From: Pseudomonadota bacterium
GTDB lineage: Bacteria; Pseudomonadota; Alphaproteobacteria; Rhodospirillales; UBA2165
Reading direction: 5' to 3'
DNA length: 7,084 bases
Assembly: GCA_027592155.1 (NCBI GenBank)
Contig: JAQCKY010000106.1
Location: forward strand, 1-7,084
Part shown: piece by piece, positions 6,243 through 7,084 of the stretch
How positions within the stretch are numbered: the first letter of the stretch is position 1
How the letters are laid out: each line of letters begins with the position of its first letter
Notes under the pieces: model-generated
What the model saw: the letters and a program-made list of their open reading frames with translations, nothing else
Database searches by the model: none
What the model was told of the DNA's origin: nothing
Position numbers and translations under genes: made by a program

Positions 6243-7084
6243 TTATTGGCCCAGCCTTTCAATAATGGCCGGCACGTGAACCTGGTCGGCCTTATAATTA
6301 CCGGTCAAAACATACATCAACAGATTGATGCCGAACCGGTATGACATTTCCCGTTGGCGCTCGCCGCCGGGAACCACCGGAAAGATCGGCTTTTGCGCCG
6401 CATTGATCGCCCAGCCCGCCGCCCAATCGTGGGAGCCGACGATGATCGAAGAGACGCCGTCACGGGTCCGCTCAGCGTCCCGTTCCACCCAGACCCTGCC
6501 ACCGGCCCAGCGGCCGGGGAAATCACGGAGCAGATAATAAGCTTTGGTCAGCACATGATCCGACGGGACCGGCATCAGAGGCGGAATTTCGAGTTGCTGT
6601 GCGATGGTTCGCATCAGCGTGCTGTCAAAGCCGAGATTCCCTTCATCGCGGGTGTCGATCAGGATCGTGCCGCCGTTTTTGAGATAATCTTTCAGGCGCA
6701 GGACCGCGGTGTTGCCGAGTGCCGGTGCCCCCGGTGTCACCGGCCAATAGATCAGTGGCGCAAAGACGAGTGGATCGGTTGCGGGGTCGACGGCCAACGG
6801 TGGGCCCAGTTCGGCGGCGGTCCGGCTGTTGGCGATCAAACTCAGCCCTTCCAGCCCGGCTTTGCTGGTCCGGTCGACCTCGGCGTCGCCGGTTTCGATA
6901 TAGGCGAGCCGTAATTTGAGCGCAACGGAGAGGAGATCGTCATCACTGGTTGATTGCGCCAACGCCGGTGTGGTCATGAAAACTGCCAGCAGAGCAATGG
7001 CGGCAGGTGTCGTGCGCGCAACCGTCAGGTACCCGCGCAATGCGAGGCTGGCGAAAATATCGATGATCACCAGGATCAGCGCCG
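6243..7084 (-). CDS. DUF4159-containing membrane protein, C-terminal part
   Basis: The frame is open through the right edge and ends at TAA (6243-6245), giving 279 visible C-terminal residues. The GTG at 7070 is internal: the codons before it continue a hydrophobic segment (ALIL-VIIDIFASLALRGYL). A second hydrophobic segment ends TTPALAQS, resembling an internal signal-peptidase site. The rest is the DUF4159 domain: LKLRLAYIETGDAEVDR, then LVFAPLIYWPVTP, LKDYLKNGGTILIDTRDEG, HVLTKAYYLLRDFPGR, VWVERD, and a C-terminal SYRFGINLLMYVLTGNYKADQVHVP. Full-length relatives are usually around 900 residues with an N-terminal BatA-like region and VWA-type domain, so about two thirds should lie outside the window. 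DUF4159 has no assigned biochemical activity; it is thought to adopt an amidotransferase-like fold facing the periplasm. The next gene starts 16 nt downstream, so the two form one transcription unit. Confidence 0.88.
   Translation of the reverse strand, partial: ALILVIIDIFASLALRGYLTVARTTPAAIALLAVFMTTPALAQSTSDDDLLSVALKLRLAYIETGDAEVDRTSKAGLEGLSLIANSRTAAELGPPLAVDPATDPLVFAPLIYWPVTPGAPALGNTAVLRLKDYLKNGGTILIDTRDEGNLGFDSTLMRTIAQQLEIPPLMPVPSDHVLTKAYYLLRDFPGRWAGGRVWVERDAERTRDGVSSIIVGSHDWAAGWAINAAQKPIFPVVPGGERQREMSYRFGINLLMYVLTGNYKADQVHVPAIIERLGQ

Noticed and set aside
6227..6262. TTG at 6262 as the start of the 699-aa membrane protein
   Set aside because: It would overlap the upstream gene by 20 nt and add a polar 12-residue lead with no counterpart; ATG at 6226 has GGAA 5 nt upstream.
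5739..6344. 201-codon open frame on the plus strand spanning the start of the membrane protein gene
   Set aside because: Low-complexity Ser/Arg/Pro-rich translation, crosses the junction of two well-supported minus-strand genes, no family resemblance.

Overview
The window looks like a chromosomal segment of an alphaproteobacterium, probably Rhodospirillales-like. The reasons are a moderately GC-rich sequence, a glycine cleavage operon whose P-protein is split into two subunits, and a DUF4159/VWA membrane gene pair of the kind found downstream of moxR-DUF58 in that class. The taxonomic call is inference. I see no mobile element, CRISPR array, tRNA or rRNA, and no gene-free stretch longer than about 110 bases.

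Left half, plus strand (1-3662): the 3' end of gcvT, then complete gcvH, gcvPA and gcvPB, tightly packed (20-nt gap, 3-nt gap, 1-nt overlap). Together they supply the T-, H- and split P-proteins of the glycine cleavage system, which converts glycine to CO2, ammonia and a methylene group on tetrahydrofolate. The operon start, any glycine riboswitch, and the L-protein gene are outside the window.

Middle, minus strand (3674-4089): a small conserved protein of unknown function with a recognisable promoter and start. Its reading frame is cut by a TAG at 3770-3772. Immediately after this amber codon, in the same frame, comes a 31-codon segment that looks like the family's missing C-terminal tail, ending 11 bp from the gcvPB stop. 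The TAG stands where I would expect glutamine (CAG). This is the most interesting point in the window: a fresh nonsense mutation, a readthrough/suppressed amber, or a sequence error.

Right half, minus strand (4127-7084): a two-gene run transcribed toward the small gene. First is the C-terminal part of a DUF4159 membrane protein, whose N-terminus lies beyond the right edge. Then comes a 699-aa membrane protein with an apparently intact VWA metal-binding motif and a glutamine-amidotransferase-like region lacking a visible catalytic cysteine. These resemble Bat/MoxR-associated envelope proteins; their biochemical role is not established.

Frame arrangement worth noting: gcvH and gcvPA lie in one frame separated only by TAG plus one codon. 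The 699-aa gene, the intergenic DNA, the small gene and its tail also lie in one frame interrupted only by TAG codons. This may be chance, but it bears on the suppression question.
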